Assembly: GCA_031216915.1 (NCBI GenBank)
Contig: CM062296.1
Span: forward strand, 455,838,681-455,902,680
Direction: 5' to 3'
Origin: Pictodentalium vernedei
Taxonomy: Eukaryota; Mollusca; Scaphopoda; Dentaliida; Dentaliidae
Length of the DNA stretch: 64,000 bases
Under the pieces are notes generated by a model that worked only from the letters and a program-made list of their open reading frames with translations, was not told where the DNA came from and ran no database searches. Position numbers and translations under genes: made by a program. Numbering within the stretch: position 1 is the first letter of the stretch; every line of letters begins with the position of its first letter. Shown here piece by piece: positions 20,100 to 31,902 of this stretch.

Positions 20100-21126
20100 T
20101 TTTCAGGTTCCTGGGACATTGGGGTGTCCATATGGGTGATTTGAAAGTAGATGACGCCCATATCTCAGGCTTGGTGTGGCCTATGGACCCGGGACAAACC
20201 CCAAATGAGGCGACACTCAATGTAGGTTTCAAAAATGGGTTACGGTCACTGAGATCACCCAGGGGTCATTGAGTGCATTTTTCAGAATTGCTGGAAATTG
20301 CAATTTTACCCCTCAATATATTCCCGGAGTTCAAACATGCATTTTTACACTCGAAAATTGGGCGTGGCCAAAAATATTGAAAATGTGTCAAGCTCAAATC
20401 TCAAGCAGGGTGTTAGGTATGGACCTGCAACCAACACCAAATGCGATGAAACTTAATGGAGGTCAAAACATAGGTCAGGGTGACTGAGGTCAACAGGGTC
20501 ATTGAGGGCATTTTTCAGAATTGTTGGAAACACATTTATGACCCTCTAATGAATTCTAGAATTTCAAACATATACTTTTGCACCCAAACAAGTGGGTGGG
20601 CAAAACATTTTGAAAGTAGGTCACGCTCATATCTCAAGCATGGTATGACCTACGGATCTGAGACCAACAACAAATGAGTCGAAACTCAATGGAGGTTCCA
20701 AACATGGGTCAAAGTCACTGAGGTCAAAATGAGTCACTGAGTGCATTTTTCAGAATTGTTGGAAATCACATTTTATGACCCCTCCTCCTCCCCCCTCCCC
20801 CCCCCCCCCCCCCCCCCCCCATATAATGAATTTTGGAAGTTTCATACTTGTACTTTTACACTCAAAAAGTGGGTGGGGAAAAAGTGTTGAAAGTGGATCA
20901 CACCCATATCTCAAGCATGGTATGACCTATGGAACAAAGCCAAATAAGTCGAAACACCATGGGAGTTAATGATTAGGGTCACAAAGGTCTCATTAAGTGC
21001 AGTTTTTTTTCAGAATTGCTTGAAATTGCATTTTATAACACTAATGCATATCTGAAGTTCATACATGTATTTCTTTCCTCAAAAAAGTGGGCAGAGTCAA
21101 AAATATCCATTTCTAATGTCTTTATA
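20100..21126. repeat. Tandem repeat, about four diverged copies, period about 235-260 bp
   Basis: The phrase GCATTTTTCAGAATTG recurs at about 20,273, 20,508 and 20,741, with a related one near 21,003. Each unit also has an ATATCTCA-GC-TG segment followed by a CTATGGA- or CTACGGA-type segment. The copies are diverged and non-coding. A poly-C block lies at about 20,795-20,820. A Tc1/mariner element begins directly after the array. Confidence 0.75.
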
Positions 21127-22658
21127 TACTATTCAAAAAAGTAGGGGATATTTGAAAAACGTGAGATATATGAAGAAATACATTTATATTTCCATCCAAA
21201 AGACAGTTGAGGCATTGCACTGTGACATCTGGTGAATGATTTCAGCGATAGTTGAATGTCTGACAAGCGTACATTCCACGCATCGAGCTGTAGAAGACAT
21301 GAACGGTCAGTCAAAGAATTTACCACATTCAGCCCAAGACCTCAATACCTTGTAAATCCTCCTCGGTTCGCGAGACAAGCACGGATCCGACGCTGCATAC
21401 TCCTCACCAAACGTCCAATATCTTGACTGGTGTTATTCCATTCTTCCTGTAGTGCAGCGGCGAGTTCCTGGGCATTGGTAGGGGGCTGTTGGCGTTGTCG
21501 TAGGCGCCTCCCAAACATATACCAGACGTGCTCGAATGGTGAAAAGTCTGGACTTAGTGCTTGCCAAGGCAGTGTAGTGGTGTTCTGCTCCTGGAGGAAC
21601 CCTGTAGCGACACGGGCCCTGCGTGCTCTTGCATTGTCATCTTGGAAAATGAATCGACGGCCGTGACGGCGCACAAATGGCACCACCTGAGCTGCTAACA
21701 CGTTGTCATGGTAGTACTGCACTGTGACACGCGTTTGGATGACATGTAATGCTGTTCTGCTAGTCATGGTTATGCCTCCCCACACCATAACCGATCCAAC
21801 ACCAAAACGATCGTGCTGCCAAACGGTTACGTCATGGTATCGTTCGTTCCGCCGCCGCCGCCGCCACACTCTGGTTCGCCTGCCGTGGAAGGCGAAAGTG
21901 AACCTTGAATCATCGGAAAACATGACGTTGCTCCACGGACGATTTTCCAAGCGCTGCCGTGCTCCACACCAATTACGCCTTGCTGCGATGTGACGTTCAG
22001 TCAAACATGGAATTATTCGAGGTCGTCGAGCATACAAATTCCAGCTGTGGAGACGATTTTGGATAGTCTGACCAATGACTCGCACATCTGTCGCTCGGTC
22101 CAGCTGCTGTCCAATTTTTGAAGCACTTTAATGGCGGTTACGTAATGATGTGGTTGGGATGAAACGATCCTGGTTAGGAGTTGTCGCCCGTGGACGACCT
22201 GGCCGACGTTTCATCAACATTGCCTGTCTGACGGTAGCGTGACCCCAACCTGCTAATCGCCGATTGAGTTACGTTGAGAATTTGAGCCACTGCAGTCTGT
22301 CTGTTGCCAGCTTCCAACGAGCCAACGACATGTAAACGTTCGTCTCGTGTCAGTATTCGCATACCTCAAAAGTTACGTGTCGATCAGAAACTATTGATAA
22401 ACGAGGTTATACCAAGAAAAGAACGATGAGACCTCCGAAAAAGCCGGTCCAGTGCAAATGAAAATTTCAAAACGTACCCCACAGACATTAACGCGGTGCT
22501 CTTGCGAAAAACCTGCACGAAGTTTTCGTGGGCCGGTGACATTCATGATCCACACAAAACTTGGTAACATATTGATGTGTACAATCACGTGTATCCAATA
22601 CCATTTTCCGCTAATATCAACATCAATTTGGATATCCCCTACTTTTTTGAACAGTGTA
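21127..22658. mobile_element. Tc1/mariner-type transposon, copy 1
   Basis: Ends share TTCAAAAAAGTAGGGGATAT and its complement just inside TA dinucleotides at 21,127 and 22,657, the expected target duplication of this superfamily. Length is 1.53 kb. It carries a minus-strand transposase relic. Confidence 0.88.
21342..22362 (-). pseudogene. Tc1/mariner transposase, broken in the middle
   Basis: The N-terminal helix-turn-helix part starts at 22,362 (TRDERLHVVGSLEAGNRQTA, ISRLGSRY). About 90 bp are disrupted near 22,086-22,173, then a 247-codon frame (22,085 to 21,342) carries the DDE catalytic domain. It has FSDDSRF (first Asp), a VMVWGG segment, IFQDDNARAR (second Asp) and SPDFSPFEHVW (third acidic region). 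The usual His of the QDDNAxxH motif is replaced. A run of Arg codons (about 21,857-21,870) looks like a local triplet expansion. It is unlikely to be active. Confidence 0.88.
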
Positions 22659-23228
22659 GAACACGTTGAATGCTGTGCACAGAAGTTATTCTCGGTTTCT
22701 TGAAACATTTACCTAAATCCTGTATGAAAATCTTGAAACGGTGTTCACGAAAACATATTTTTCATTTCTTTAAAGATATTTTACTCCCCGAAATAACTCT
22801 ACATAAATTCTCTTTCTATGTTGCTAAATTCTGAAGCTTCCACAACGTTTACTGGTCACAGTAAATTCTGTTTCCCAAGTTTATTAGATATGATTTTCTT
22901 CCCATAATTGCCCATTATCAAGTTCGTCTGATATGACTTTAACCTTGGCTGATGAGACACCAATCTCGCTTGATACGAACCAAGTAGGAGTTGCTCCCCC
23001 TTCGTGTGTTACTGGGCGCCACAAATTTGTTTATAGCGAAATCGTCCACCATAAATCGGCTAACACAATCGAGAAAACTGACGTTACCAGGCAAAAGAGG
23101 AGTGGTTCTTGTATGGCGAGGAATTAGTGATGGCAATAAGTAAGAGTTAGGTGGAAAAATTTAACGCCAACTAATATTCCGAGTCCTAAGCGGAGGTTTG
23201 TCGAAGTGAGAGAAGAGATAGTTCAGCT
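22659..23228. other. Non-coding spacer, nothing recognised
   Basis: No frame with family resemblance and no repeat structure stood out between the right end of the Tc1 element and the foldback element at 23,229. Confidence 0.5.
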
Positions 23229-23467
23229 ACAAGCCTGAAAATAAGCAATCTGACATTTGCAGAATGAGGTCCCCAGAGGGTGAATTTGCTGATGTTATCC
23301 CATACTGGGCCAATTTATCCACTGGGTACCTTTCTCTTTTGGTTTGATACCCTGATTCAGATTGAGATTCACAGAGGTAAATTTGGTGATATACAGGTTA
23401 GCATCGCCAAATTCACCCTCTGGGGACCTCATTTTGCAGATGGCAGTCTGCTTATTTTCTGGCTTGT
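23229..23467. repeat. Foldback element with about 70-bp arms
   Basis: It starts ACAAGCC and ends GGCTTGT. Arms at 23,229-23,300 and about 23,398-23,467 pair with a few mismatches, including GAGGTCCCCAGAGGGTGAAT and its complement. The inside is about 95 bp without coding potential. It looks like a hairpin MITE. A clear target duplication was not identified. Confidence 0.75.
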
Positions 23468-23946
23468 TCTGCTATCCGAAAGTTGTGGCTTCCCCACGGA
23501 AATGAACTATGAGAAGAGGAAATTTCGCATTTACAGAGGATATCTAATATTTTTGAGTGGATACCCAAAATTATCTCATGAGTAATCGAGAGAAATGCTT
23601 GCGCGAAAATAACCATTTGTCTCGGCCACAAATTAGATAATTTTCGGTATTCACTCAGAAACACTAGATTTTCTTTTTATTATACACTTTTTATAAGATT
23701 TGATAATTCCACTCGTTTCACCCTTGAATTGATGCTTGAAAGTAAACGCCGCATTGAATCATTGATGCGGAAGTGATTTGATCGATAATCGGAACTGACA
23801 GCGTCTTGCAATCTGATGGCGAATTTCTAGTCCAAACATGGCCGGAAAGTGATTGCAAAAGGAGGCAGAAACAAAGGCATGCTCACAGGCAGTTGTGGGA
23901 GTCCGTTACATGCTTTTTTGTAAGATGAGTTTGGATGTCTCAAGAG

Positions 23947-25877
23947 CTAGTCTTGTTGCTGCATGTTTACCACTGCACGTTCAGTGCGAGACATACGGTG
24001 GGTCCAGTACGGAGTGTCTGTGGGTAGAGAGGGTACGCCTGCTTGCCTGCGCTGTCTGCCCGGGTAACCAACAAAACACAGTATCATATTGGTCAGACAT
24101 GAGAGTATACAACTTCTCACGACGTTCCAAAATGAGAGGGTCTTCGACCTGGAGTTGAGTAAAGCAAGCAAAGCGGAAAGAGCGTCGGAAAATACGACGG
24201 ACTTTTCCTCTACATTCTTGATGTGGTCAAGCGCCAGTTGTAATGCTTTACCTTCAACTGTGAAAATAGAACTTTTAGCTGATTTTCTGGTTGAGTTTAT
24301 CTGATCACCAGTAACAACAGGTGATGTTATTTTGTCACGAGCTTCAGTGCCGTCTGTATAGATCCTTGTATGTGCACTATAGTTGTACTGTATTTCAGCA
24401 TATTTTTGTTTAAACTGCAAAGACTTTGCCTCGGACTTTCTAGAAGGAAGAAGGAAGAAGCAAGGTCCAAAATTAACTAGGTTTGCTTAGATGCCACGGA
24501 GGAATATTGTGCTCACGGTTCTCTTTTATTGAATCAGATTCAAGTGTGGCGAGCTCCATATGGGGTTTAATTCTAATTCCCAGTGGTGGGAATATGTATC
24601 TGATGTTTATTAAAAAGTCAACATTTTGATGGAGACACAGTTATAAACATGGTTTGGTGGATTAGCCAATAGTTTAGAAACATATTGGAGTAAGAGTTCA
24701 ATTCGGCGCTTCTCAAGAGAAGGCACCTCCGCTTCAACAAGCATTGAATCTATCGGCGATGTTCTAAAAGCACCCAGACTAATTCTAATACGACTATTAT
24801 GCATTGCATCGAGTGGTTTGAGGTACGACATTCTTGATTAGCCGAAAATCACACAATCGTAATCTTATTGTGATCTGACAAGTGATCTATACAGATGAGA
24901 TAATGTGTTCTTTGTCAGAACCCCAATTAGAGTCGGGATTAAGGGACTTGCTCAAGGACAAGGCTGGTGTTGGTTAAGTTTCGAAACATTATTTTCCCAA
25001 GAACTTTTCTTGTTTGTTTTAAAAGTCGTCTTGGTATTGTTTTTGTCCGATTTATACGTGGTTTGTCAAAATTATATGCAGTTGGTGACTTATTAAATTC
25101 CCATTCAATTTTCTGGCGATCTTTTATAGACTGTTTGCAATCGTCGTCAAACCATGGTTTGATGAAACGTTTGGGAATTGCCGATGTTTTCTGGAATGGA
25201 TGAGTTTGCAATGTCAAGCAAATCTTTAGTAAAGTGGTAGACTTCATCAGCACTCTGCAAATTTCAACCGTGTGAGGCGTTCGGAACAAAGCGATGAGAA
25301 AGTGGCCCAGTTTGCTTTTAAAGTTCTGCTAAGGCACTCTCATTCTCCAACACAATTGGAAATTGGTCACTCCCGCACAAGTCATCTTCCACCTCCGCTA
25401 CAACCTGTAAGTTTGTGAAGGCAAGGACTGTGAATAATATCGTTTCTAACTAAGATAGAAGTACCACAAACATGAAGCTCATGTTCATCAGCCAAGGCGT
25501 GATACGTTATATAATGCTTAACCCTCGGTCAAAGGCATAATTTCGTACCATTTTTTGTCTTATTATAAGCGGTTTGTCTATACATGGGGCATTGATGATA
25601 AAATAATAACTGCAGTCTGCGGCTAAGTGGCTGCAGACTGCAGTTATTATTTTATCCTCCCTGTATGTTGATATTGGACTGACCCATCTCAATGTAAGTG
25701 TATACCAAGGCGATACCATTCTAGGAAACGGGGGTTCAAATGGTTAAAGGCTGACTGTAACACTACAGTATCAGGTTTTTTCAAGAGTGTTTCATGCAAG
25801 CAAAAGGCAGCAGGTTTATATTTTTGACTTAGAAGGCCCAGTTCATTAAATTCGCTCTGTAACCTCGACAATTCCAT
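23947..25877 (-). pseudogene. Degraded LINE with RNase H remnant (I-like clade)
   Basis: Read on the minus strand there are scattered pieces. Near 25,877-25,748 is an endonuclease-like start (MELSRLQSEFNELGLLSQKY ... FCLHETLL). Near 25,289-24,939 are the basic RT N-terminal flanks (KPWFDDDCK). Near 24,831-24,610 is the RT C-terminal segment (LKPLDAMHNSRIRISLGAFR). Near 24,420-23,947 is an RNase H-type stretch (IYTDGTEARD ... FSDALSALLAL). RNase H after RT points to the I/Nimb-like group. All frames are broken, and a TTAA hairpin MITE lies inside. Confidence 0.7.
25518..25747. mobile_element. TTAA-flanked hairpin MITE, copy 1
   Basis: TTAA at 25,518 and 25,744; ends start TTAACCCTCGGTC and, from the right, TTAACCATTTGAACC. 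A central palindrome of about 25-bp arms (GATAAAATAATAACTGCAGT and complement, about 25,579-25,657) fills the middle. Length is 230 bp. The TTAA duplication and CCCTTTG-like ends suggest piggyBac-type mobilisation. It is inserted in the LINE relic. Confidence 0.65.
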
Positions 25878-25879
25878 TA

Positions 25880-28385
25880 TATTATTTTATTAGTTATGAA
25901 TGGGTGGCGATTTAGGAGGTGGTCTTATGGGAGAAATTGCCCCAATTCATTGTTTGGAGAGCTCTTATTTAGGGACCTACCCTGAGACGGACTCAGTTGT
26001 AGTTGACGGGAGAACGTGTCATCGATGCATTCAGTAACTCCAGTCCATCAAACATGTTGCTAGTAACAATATTCTGAAGAAGTTTTTGTGTTATATTTGG
26101 TTTGCTCTGTCCTATCTTCTGGTCTGCCTTTGAGTTTGAGTATTTTTTTTTCTATTCTGGTTTAGTGGTATCATTTGCTTGTTCTTGTTTCTTTCTGTTC
26201 TCTTTTTTCCTCTATGTGTTTTCCAGCAGTTGACGTTTTTTGATCCTATGTATACTGCGCCTTCGACATTCGGTCTCTGGATGATCCGAAGTTACCTCGG
26301 GCTGATATCTTGACCGATATGAAATTAACCAAGTAATACATTTAAATATTTTCGTTTGTATTTCGTTTTTCTGTCTTGATTCTCACAATGTTTTGTTTAT
26401 GAAATGTCGACCCACTGGTGCATAAAGGTATCGAGATTCGATTACGATCTGATCCTGAAAAATGTCACTCTTGGGATCAACATACTGTGTTAACGAGAAA
26501 AGTTCGTGTCTTCCTTTTTATACTATGATTACCTATTCTACTATATATAAAAAGACTATGACATAAATTTTAGCTTTACACACCAACCGTGGTGCCTATG
26601 ACATAAGTTTTAGCTTTAAACACCAACCGTGGTAAACACGCCAGCAATGGGATTTCAACAGTATAAATTTACACCTACAGTGGTCAGTGGAACTACATCC
26701 AAGTCGACATTTGGTGACCTCGACCTGAATTTATAGCTCGTTTCCTCGCGAAGAGTGAAATGAAAGCGGCAATTATTTATTACGTTTTTAAATGAGTTTA
26801 CCTCATAAGATACCAAGCATTAATAAATAAGTTTTCGTGCCTCGTGTTAATAAAGTATTCATAACTCGAAAGAGTATGTTATTATTGTTATTATGTTATT
26901 AAAATGAAAAAGCCCCCGTGATGTGTGCGTTTCTTTTTCCGTTTCGTTTCAGCGATAAAACTGACAGCCGAAGTACCGCGCGATTAACACCACTTCACCA
27001 CTCGTGGTGAACATTTGGTACACCAAGCTACTATGGGTATATTCTATATTTTTATTACACGCCTGTTCTATGAAATCCCCATCTACAGCAACATTAAACC
27101 ATGCGGAAAATGAAAATCTCTTCCGCACACATGTGCTGAACGGAAATCGTTGAGCAGACGATTGATCACTCGAAACTGAAGCCATTGCGAAATAACTAAA
27201 TAAAATATCTAAAATTGAAGGATATGGCGAGTTTAATGCGTACGAATATAGCAAGAAGAAATAGAGTCGAAAAATGAAGGGGATAGAGAATATCCAGAAG
27301 AAGAAGAAAAGTATAAGCAAGCAAATTTGACTGGCGATAAAATGTGTTCTTTTTGTCGATAGTTGACAAATGAATTGCTGAGTGTCCTTCCAATAATTGT
27401 TTTTATAGACGTGAAGGCGAGTAATAAACACAGAACGACACGCAGGCCTCTCGTTTTATCCTTCCGCGATGGCACTCGGGCCATGTCGATTACCTCCTTT
27501 ACACGCGCGTGTCGTTCTGTTCAGATGGTGTCAGATTAAGGCCTGGTTAGGTATTTTCTCAAATGTATCAACAATTGCATCCAAATATATAAAATGGCGG
27601 CGGTCACTGGGTAGCTTCTTGAGCTCTGTCATGGAGGAAGGTAGATTTGTGAACCTGTGATTGATGATGGTGAGAAATTTTCTTTGACAAGTGACTCTGT
27701 AATGACTCTGTTATGTACGGATTTATGTGATGATATTTCCAAGCGCATTCTGGTCTCTGGTGCTTTACCAGGCCTCACTAAAAACTTTGTTACCTATATT
27801 TCATTTATAATCTGTTCTTGGAGCCGGGATATTCACTTGGATCTGGAGTAGTGAGTGATGCCTTTGTTCTAACTATACAATGTGTTAATAATATTAACGT
27901 CTACTTTCTTGGGTTTACTAGTAATTCCCGAAGAAATAATGCTTGTGTAAAGCTTTACTTTTGCGTGTGATACAACTTTTATATCCAATTCATGAAGTTA
28001 TCTGTTGTTGTCATGATACATACACTGTAACTATACCGTATTTATGCAGCTCTCTTTGAAGACAACTGTATCATTTGTACCTCACACATTGAACAATTCA
28101 CTTATCGCTTGGCCGATCACCTGATTCTTATTGATCTCTATCGATTGTTTCATAATCGTTCAACAGTTGAGACCCAGACGTACTCGATCTCAACACAGTG
28201 CTCAAAAGTGATTGGAATTTAATTGAATTTAATTGATTGGAATTTAATACTGAACTCTGAACTTGTGTTAATATTTTGTGTTTTTGTTGTCCCTTTAGTG
28301 ACAATACCATATGATATATATTTCCGCTACTGTGACATGGTGACATTGTGAAGCCTGTTGATTTGTTGTCAAACTTTCGTTTTAA
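25880..28385. other. Non-coding stretch, one short direct repeat
   Basis: No supported gene. At about 26,568-26,640 a roughly 40-bp unit (CTATGACATAA ... CACCAACCGTGGT) occurs twice in tandem. The phrase CCTTCGACATTCGGTCTC at about 26,260 recurs at about 45,213, so it belongs to a dispersed repeat. A short inverted pair ACAGAACGACACGC and its complement brackets about 27,430-27,525. Confidence 0.5.
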
Positions 28386-29322
28386 TGGGCAGAAGAAAAC
28401 AAAAAAAACCTGATAAACGCCGACGTGATTCCGACGACAGTATCCCGGTGACCCCGCACACAAAAAAGCAAAACCTAAACTACCAAGTGAGCTTTCACCG
28501 GACTATGTTCATTCACAAAATTCGATCAAAGAAACCAGTACTGAGACTGATCTCGAAAGTATAAGTACCAGTGTATTAAATATGACAGAATCGACACCTA
28601 CTGCGCAAACCACTCCAATCCCAGTAACGGACTTTTTAAAAGTACTGGGGCACCCCTCTGTCAAAGACATGCTTGGGGATATAATAAATAGAGCAGTAAA
28701 CAATGCAGTGAATGAGCGCTTTGTAGCAATAGAATCGAAGGTGGCGGAACTTGAAAAGACTATCTTTGAACGTGATATAACTATATCTCGCCTGAGCAAT
28801 GATTTAGAAGATCTTCAACAATATGGCCGCCGTACGAACCTCAGGCTATCCGGTGCTCCCGAGACTCAGCAAGAAAACACTGACACAATCATTCTCGAAG
28901 TTGCAACAGCTCTTGGTGTCCCATTATCTCTGAATGACATTTCGCGAAGTCATCGCCTCGAACCAAGACGGGACCCAACAAGCCATCGCCCAATCATCTT
29001 TCGTCTTAATTCATACCGAACTAGGGACAAACTGTTTAAGGCAAAATCCAAATTGAAGCAACTTGATCCCTCCAAACTGTCTTGCTTCCACGCCTCCACA
29101 ATAAATCGAAACACAAAACTTTATATAAATGAAGACCTTACTAGGCTTCGTGCACAAATCGCAACTAGAGCGCGTATGCTACAAAGAGACTCTAAAATAT
29201 TAGGCACATGGACGGCTGATGGAATAATATTTGTCAAACTTAAAGATGAATCTGTGCACCGCTTAACAAAACTTCCCGAGTTAACAGAACTTGAGGATAG
29301 GCTTCAAAGCCGCCCTACATGA
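28386..29322 (+). pseudogene. LINE ORF1-like protein, one frameshift near the start
   Basis: A basic N-terminus from 28,386 (MGRRKQKKPDKRRR) passes into the main frame (28,582-29,322) near 28,475; the upstream part of the main frame looks coding from about 28,477. The main frame has an acidic region, a coiled coil (about residues 40-80), then DLQQYGRRTNLRLSGAP, ISRSHRLEPRR and a C-terminal RNA-binding-like domain. This is the ORF1 pattern of CR1/L2-like and L1-like LINEs in invertebrates. RNA-chaperone function is family knowledge. It is on the same strand as the LINE ORF2 at 31,903, but 2.6 kb away, so joint membership is uncertain. Confidence 0.75.
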
Positions 29323-29813
29323 TGACCCTTCAATTGGCGCAACATGGTGACCCTTTACCTAGCGTAACTACCAAATCGACCTTCAGCCTATGTAAAAAGA
29401 CGATAAAAACTTATTATTTTAAAGTAGCCTTTTCTCTCTCTCTCTCTCTCTCTCTCTTTTGTTGTACCTTACTTTTTCCTATTCATTCTTCAACTACTTT
29501 TCACTTCTAATTTTGCATCCTTGAAGCATGGCTTTCGGCCCCCAGTCGGGGCGGGCTCATCGAGCGCGCGTCGATTGTGGGCAGGAGTGGTGCTCTGGGG
29601 AGCAAAAATATGAAAATTTTCAATCGGAGAACAATTTGGGAAATGATGTATTCCACATGCTAGGTAAATGGTCAAACGTAACTAGCTGGTTAATCCTCGA
29701 ACCTCCTGTAGCCTCCTGTAGCCACTTTATACTGCTCCAACAAGTTTACCCCAGTTTTATTCTTAATTGTTTTAAAATTCAACAGTGATGCTGCTTCTAT
29801 CTCGACAGTTTCT

Positions 29814-29859
29814 CCACGTCACTGTTGGCTGCCTGAAGAGACAGCCAACAGTGACGTGG
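29814..29859. repeat. Perfect 18-bp-arm hairpin
   Basis: CCACGTCACTGTTGGCTG at 29,814-29,831 and its exact complement at 29,842-29,859, with a 10-base loop. No coding or RNA gene assignment is supported. Confidence 0.85.
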
Positions 29860-30662
29860 GGACATTGCTTGGTTATCTGCGTCTGTGACATGTGTCGCGG
29901 TATAGTAATTACTATGAAAATAACCTGTGGAGACTCTAAGGATTACTTGGGAAATATATGTACTTAAAACAGATTTATAGACTGACTGTCATCACTTGTA
30001 AGTTGGTAATAGACTTACTGACTGACTCCCCTCCCCCATCACTGGTAGGTTGGTAACAGATTTGACTAACTGCTCTCCAGTATACGTTCTTTTTTTTACA
30101 AATGTTCCGGCATCACTTCTGAATCACACTTATTGCAAAATCCTTGTATCCAAAGTTCCCTTTTTTATTTTTTGCATATTCATAATACATAACTTCACGT
30201 CTCAAGCGGATATGGGACTAATCTGCACATTTTTCAGGGTCCTTCTTAACTCGCCCAATTGTGTATTGTTTAGATGACCTCATTAGCCGAGGATAGAAGA
30301 GGATTGTTCAAACCAACCATCGGTGACTGCAAAGTCCCGCAGTATCTGGTAACATAAAAAAAGATTATTTACATTTCGGATCCAGCATGATATAATAACA
30401 AACAATGCAACAGACGCTAGTTACTTATGCCGCCGGCTCTAATCATAACCTCAGACCTACGGGCCATTCATTATTGCAAGCGGAGATCAACACTTAAAGG
30501 CTCACAGTCCATGTTAGCCATGGTCTACAACGACCTGCCCTGCATACTAACAAATTTTCTTGAAACATACCATATCCATAACTTCATGTGTAAATTACAC
30601 GTCTTTCCCTCCCAAGGCTTACAGTTACAAGTGAATCCGCGAAATGAATCTAGCAGTCCCCA

Positions 30663-30875
30663 CTTGATTTGATGCCGGACTCAGGAGAGTCTGAAGAATA
30701 TGATAGCCCATGGGAGGAATTGTCAACAACTTATTTCGCAAACTCCCACATCTTCTTGGACTTGGTATCTGATCGAGCCATGGATGCTATTAGCAGCCAT
30801 GGCTTGATTTGGTGCCGGGCTCGGCAGGCTGTGGAGCATATGATAAACCATAGGTGGGAATGTCAACAACTTATT
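30663..30875 (+). repeat. Pair of about 75-bp direct repeats
   Basis: Copies at about 30,663-30,737 and 30,802-30,875 share CTTGATTTG-TGCCGG at the start and TGTCAACAACTTATTTC at the end, offset 139 bp. Confidence 0.7.
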
Positions 30876-31902
30876 TCTTGATCTCCCCAGAAACATTCAC
30901 CTGGTGGTTAGAGAATTTCATGTTGTGGCCTAAATGGATCTGCGCGAATATAATTCGCGAGAATCGATGTAGATTTTGGCGATGTCAGTCGAATTTTAAG
31001 TGCAGCCTATTGTTGTATGTCATTTAATGTAATTAAATACTAGTTCCCCAAATTAGTTTAAATATATATATATATATACAGTGCCAGGCCTATCGACATC
31101 AGAATAGCGTCACCTCTACTGAGCTCCTTTGCCATCTCTTTAATGCTTTTGACTATCACAGTTTGTGAAGCAAGGCCGCTTCTGGAAAATGGGGTGTATC
31201 ACTATTCACACAGGGCTAGACGACTCTGGGCACTACCCTGATGAAAAAGTGTAACTTTCCAACATCTTCCTGTCAACTTTCGCACTTTCGCGACAGGAAG
31301 ATATCTAATAAATATTATCTGATCCACCATCCTCCAGCCTACCCCTTTGTCTGATACTCCTCTTACTGTCTATATAACAAATCTTAAATCATCAAACTGA
31401 TTCATATATTGCAACATGGTTACCCTCAGTTTATATATGAGCCAAAAAACTTGCAACTAAACCAAGAGCTTCTATACTATCTCAACTACCCGGATGTTTC
31501 AATTTGAACCACTGAATCCATCAACAGCATAACTTAACACACATAATCCCCATTATTTGTTGTATGTCCTTCCTCCAAGACAATACAACGAAACTCATTA
31601 TACCTTCCTCCAAGACAATACAAAGACAATACAATGAAAATCATTATACCTCTGTTTATCTTAGATAGGATATTTTCATTATCCGTCGACACTATTTTGC
31701 ACACTGCACACTGCACTTATGTCTCACCCACCTCCCTTTCTAGAAACTGCCCTTTCCACCTACTGTCTTCTTTCACAAAGCCAAACTATACTTTCTACCC
31801 CACACAAATGCTCTTTGACCCAAACGAAAGTGACCAGGGCCTGGTTGGCCGGGCGATCGGAGGGGCCCACTCGCTTCTGCTTTTCTCCCAAACCGAATCA
31901 AA

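Larger units (their letters stand above)
29323..31902. other. Spacer between LINE ORF1 and ORF2 with small repeats
   Basis: No supported gene. It holds (CT)n at about 29,432-29,457, a perfect 18-bp-arm hairpin at 29,814-29,859, direct repeats at 30,663-30,737 and 30,802-30,875, and a short inverted pair around 31,262-31,302. It could be an insertion between two LINE ORFs or unrelated DNA between two elements. Confidence 0.5.

Noticed and set aside
22391-22708. 105-codon minus-strand frame at the right end of Tc1 copy 1
   Set aside because: It runs across the terminal inverted repeat and has no family resemblance.
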